NCBI GenBank assembly: GCA_013396655.1
Contig: WBMV01007622.1
Span: 124,001-188,000 of the forward strand
Source of the DNA: Campylorhamphus procurvoides
Lineage: Eukaryota > Chordata > Aves > Passeriformes > Dendrocolaptidae
Direction of reading: 5' to 3'
DNA length: 64,000 nt
Shown: positions 60,503 through 64,000 of the stretch, piece after piece
Position numbering within the stretch: the stretch's first letter is position 1
Layout of the letters: each line of letters starts with the position of its first letter
The notes under the pieces: model-generated
What the model was told of the DNA's origin: nothing
What the model saw: the letters and a program-made list of their open reading frames with translations, nothing else
Databases searched by the model: none
Made by a program: the position numbers and the translations under genes

Positions 60503-63140
60503 CAGCAGGAGCTAATTAAAGCTGCTCCACTCCCCCGTGTCAGGGGATACCTGAGCTGGGGAGGCAGCAGCAGCATCTCTTCACTCACTGCTGCTCTCCT
60601 CGCCAGCACGGGCAGCTGGAAGGGTTTTATGAACATTTTCAGTGTGATGAATGAGAGAGAGTGAGAAATCCCCCGAGCAAAGCCGGGCTCTCTGAACAGA
60701 GGGCTGCAGACAAGTGGCACATTGGCCAGGCTGCACATGCTGGCCACGGCTGCCGAGCCCCGTGTCCCCTCGGTGTGATTAAAGATGATTGATGGCACAG
60801 AGCAGTGCCTTGTTAGCCAGGAGATTGCATTCCCCTTCCCTGCTTAGAAACCAGCTTTACCACAGAGCCTTTGAGCATGGAAACGATGGCATAAAAGAGG
60901 AGAAGGGCTGTGTCATCCACACCTCGGGCAAACAACTTCAGCACCCAAGTGCCACTCATGGCTGCCACTAAACCCAGTGACCAAACCCAGCAGCTGCTCC
61001 ATCTGGCTTTGCTCAAGCAGTTTGGGACACAGCTCCCTGGAAGCCTTTGGTGATGACTCCATGCACAACTCTGCAGGTCTGACACTGAGCAGCCACTGAA
61101 GTTTTGTTCCATCTTCATGTGGGAAAGGTCCTTGCATTGTGCAGCTTGTAGGGTCAGGAATATTAATGTACAGAACTAGTATTTATACATCATTGGAGGT
61201 ATTAAACTTTCTAGCCCCCAGATTTTATCAGGATTCGTTACCAATTCCAGGATTTAGTGGTAAATGTCCCAGCAGCCAGGGCTGCCCACCTGTAGGGCTT
61301 GGAGGGTGAATGAGGTCCTGTCCTGGCAGACCTGAGCCAGGTGAGGGATGTCACCAAGCAGCACTGGCTGGGCACTGAGGGGGAAAATGAATTATCCTCA
61401 TGTAGTCCTGAGTCAGTGGGTGTTGTCTGCTGTGCTGCTCCAATAATGCCCCTCAGTGCAGCCCTGAGCTCTGCTCTAACAAGGATTTTCACTGATGAGC
61501 AATATCTCCCTCATAATAAAGGAAAAGCTGCAAGTCCTATCTTCTACAGGGACCACACATAAACTCCACTCATCTGTAACAGCCCATTTGCTGAGCCTGA
61601 TATGTTGTCCTTTGACAAATTCCATTTTCCCAGTAAATATTTTACTATAAATGTCAGATGTTGTGGCTCCACAACAATATCAGTGTGACTGACTCCAAAC
61701 CATCTTTCTAGAACACAGCTCTCTTTAATTTCACTGAGATTGAGACTCCCAGATAACTTTTGACCTCAACTCCCTCATCTATTTAAAAAAATGCCACCTT
61801 AAAACCAGGGGTTTAAATCTTCCCAGCTGACTCAGGCAAAGCTCCCAGTGTTTGCTCCAGCCTTGTGCTGCTCACAGCTCACTGACACCACTGAAGCTTC
61901 TGCAGGCTTGTGCATTATTTCCCTTTTGTATTTTATATTCCCTCCCCTCTCCCTAAATAAAGCTGAAGCTGCAAACGCTGCGGTATGGATGCTGCCAGGT
62001 GGGAATTCATTCAGCTCAATGAATATATTCAACAGCTACAAGACACAGCAAGGGATCGGAGAAATCCACCCAGAGAAGCATTTCTGTGCCCTGGGTGGCA
62101 CCTGGGGCAGCCTGAGGGGAAGGTGTGATGGCAGTGGGATGGGCTGCTGGGAGCCAGTCTGCTGCCCTTTGGCTTTTCACGTGGGACATGACGTGACAGA
62201 CTGAACAGTGCCCCTAAACCCCAGAACCTCTGAAGGGAGCCCAGACACAAGGCGCTTGTGAAACCAAAGGGCAGCAGTGATGGGAACATGGGAAGGCTCC
62301 TCCAGCAAGGCTGCCAGGCTGGGTCATGCCACCAGCACCTGCTGCTCCTGCACGACACTCAGTGGGAATGCTCCCTTTCAGCTGCCACGCTCCTTGCAGT
62401 GTTCCTGCTGAAGAAGGGCTCCCTTCAGCGAATGCACCACCCTTGCTGCCTTTCCAAAGGCTCACCTGGACCATGCAGGCACCTACCAGCTCCGACGAGG
62501 CCTCCTGTCCCCGCGGGGGTCTGGGGGATGCGAGGGACACGGTGGGGACAGCGGTGCCACAGGTCAGCCCCGCTCCGTGGACACCCCGAGGAGCCTCCCG
62601 CTGCTTCTGCCTGGGAGACCCGGCCCTAAAAGCTGCAAAAAGCATCGTGCATCAGGAGCTGATGAAGTTTTATGAAATGCCAAGCAATTAATCAACATCC
62701 CAACAGGGTGTCAGACCCTCCCTTCTCTCTGCCGTGGCTGAGACACCACATTTCACATTTCACCACCTTCCACAGGGTATGAATAAGTGGCACATGCAGA
62801 AGTGAGGACAGGCTCCGTATCCCCGTTCCCTGTTCATATGGTAACATATGATCCAGCTTTTTTTTTCCTTTTTTAAAAAAAAAATCCCTCTACTTTACTT
62901 CACTTAACAACCAAGTCAGGTTTTTCTCAGATAGCCTCACTGAAATTCACACTCCCCTCTCCAAGGGGTTTGCTACACGGGAAAAACATTCACAGCCTGC
63001 CTTCCAGCAGATTTTATATTCCCTGTGAAAAATACACACGCGTTCCTCAGCAAAACGTTCAAAACTCGCCGCCGAGGAAAGGGATGCTCAGAGTGCTCAA
63101 GAGATGGCCCCTGTTTGAGCAGCCTGGTGGGGAAAAGCGC

Positions 63141-63184
63141 AGGGATGAGGAGCCCAGGGATGAGGAGCCCAGGGATGAAGAGCC
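63141..63184. repeat. 15-bp tandem repeat, three copies
   Basis: AGGGATGAGGAGCCC occurs three times head to tail, the last copy with one change (GAAGAGCC). It sits at the edge of the CpG island. Confidence 0.9.
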
Positions 63185-63194
63185 AGGATTTTCC

Positions 63195-63720
63195 AGCTCC
63201 TCGTGCTCAGGTCCCTCCGTCGGGAATCCGGCGAAGCCAAACCCCTGCGGTGCCCGGGCAGGGCACACGGACACCTCCCCGGCTCTGCCGGTCCCTGCCG
63301 GGGCTCGCAGCGCTCCGGTACCCAGGGATGCTGCGGATGCTGCCCGGGGCGGTGCCCCCGCCGCCCCTCCCGGCCTCTTCCCACTCCAAGAGGAATATGG
63401 AAAACACAGGCACACACCACCTGAGCCCTGCGGCTCCGCACCCGGCGGCGCCTCCCAGACCCCCCCTTCCCTCGCCTTTAAACTTTCGGGGTTTTACATC
63501 CCATTCGGACCCTTCCACCGCTCCCGAAGGCACCTCCAAGGCTGTTTCCCCCCCTGCAGGGGCAGCCTGGCCCAGACTCGGGAAGGAGCTCCAGCCTCAC
63601 CTCCCCAGCCCAGCCCGGCACTCACCGGCCCCGGGGATGCTCCGCTCGCTCCGCGCCGCGCCGGGAGAGCCGGCGGAGGAGAGGGCATCACATGGCACCG
63701 GCGGGGCCAGCCCACCTCTC
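63195..63720 (-). promoter_or_regulatory. CACNG5: CpG island, candidate CACNG5 promoter
   Basis: GC-rich with frequent CG dinucleotides, the only such block upstream of CACNG5 in the window and contrasting with the DNA to its left. It encloses a good minus-strand splice donor. It may be the CACNG5 promoter; it could also serve an unseen gene beyond 64000. Confidence 0.55.
63626..63720 (-). other. CACNG5: Candidate 5' non-coding exon of CACNG5
   Basis: On the minus strand the sequence GGGGCCG|GTGAGTGCC gives a near-consensus donor with the GT at 63625-63624. The exon would end at 63626; its 5' end is unknown and 63720 is only the edge of the GC-rich, non-pyrimidine part. It would splice to the acceptor at 52987, which begins the first coding exon. 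No ATG-led coding frame is continued across that junction, in keeping with a non-coding exon. This is inference from position and splice signals. Confidence 0.35.
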
Positions 63721-63915
63721 CCTCCCCTCTGCCCCCGTTCCCTCCCTCCCTTCATCCCTCCTTCCCTTTCTCCATCCTCTCCTCCTTCCCTCCTCCTCCC
63801 CTCCCTCCCTCTTTCTCTCTCCCCCCCTCACTTCCCTCTATCCATCCTTTCTCCATCTCCCTCCTCTTTCACCCTTTCCATTTATCCCCCCACTTTCCCT
63901 CTATTCCCTGCTCTT
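63714..63915. repeat. Long polypyrimidine tract
   Basis: About 200 bases of nearly pure C and T on the plus strand (CCCTCC, CTTCC and TCTCTC blocks with a few A bases), so polypurine on the minus strand. It abuts the CpG island on the side upstream of the candidate CACNG5 first exon. Tracts of this kind can form triplex DNA. Confidence 0.9.
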
Positions 63916-64000
63916 TTCCCTTCGCTGCTTCCACCCATCTGGTCCCAGTCCCTCAGCTGGGACTGGTGGCTCCGGTTCCCCACCGGGGCAGGGGTGGGAG

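Larger units (their letters stand above)
52987..63625 (-). other. CACNG5: Probable 5' intron of CACNG5, no other gene seen
   Basis: The first coding exon starts at a splice acceptor (AG at 52988-52987), so some upstream exon must exist; if it is the candidate ending at 63626 this whole stretch is intron. No exon of another gene was recognised. It contains TTATTATTATTA-type runs near 53770, a block with a MEF2-like site (60465-60520), and T and A runs near 62865. If the real first exon is elsewhere, part of this is intergenic. Confidence 0.5.

Overview
The window is vertebrate nuclear DNA, almost certainly from a bird. The coding exons are short with GT/AG introns, long non-coding stretches separate the genes, and two truncated CR1 LINEs of the avian type are present (about 36931-37200 and 51291-51460). 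The order of bird cannot be settled from this sequence, although a songbird would fit. The organism call is inference from repeat type and gene structure.

Two genes are recognisable, both on the minus strand and both in the claudin-like calcium channel gamma / TARP family. CACNG5 (TARP gamma-5) is complete: five coding exons between 52968 and 49560 join in frame at consensus splice sites into a 275-residue protein. A CpG-rich block with a good splice donor at 63626/63625 may be its 5' non-coding first exon and promoter. About 31 kb downstream on the same strand is coding exon 1 of CACNG4 (TARP gamma-4), 18435-18213. Positions 18212 to 1 are then the donor-side part of its first intron; the remaining exons were not found and should lie beyond position 1. 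CACNG5 followed by CACNG4 in tandem matches the CACNG5-CACNG4-CACNG1 cluster known from other vertebrates, where PRKCA would lie upstream, beyond 64000 here.

Layout by position: 1-18212, CACNG4 intron 1, with a ten-copy pyrimidine minisatellite at 17092-17277; 18213-18435, CACNG4 exon 1 inside a CpG island; 18496-18757, a second minisatellite immediately upstream of the CACNG4 start, bracketed by two single N bases; 18918-49559, intergenic DNA with a CR1 fragment, simple repeats and a few AT-rich blocks that look conserved; 49560-52986, CACNG5 coding exons; 52987-63625, probable CACNG5 5' intron; 63195-63915, CpG island and a long polypyrimidine tract.

Both proteins are expected to be four-pass membrane subunits that modulate AMPA receptors. 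The most unusual structure is a perfect inverted repeat with 52-bp arms and a 7-nt loop, 43 bp inside the first coding intron of CACNG5 (52619-52729). Others are the CACNG4 promoter minisatellite and a seven-codon upstream ORF overlapping the CACNG4 start codon. No bacterial, viral or CRISPR-type system is present.
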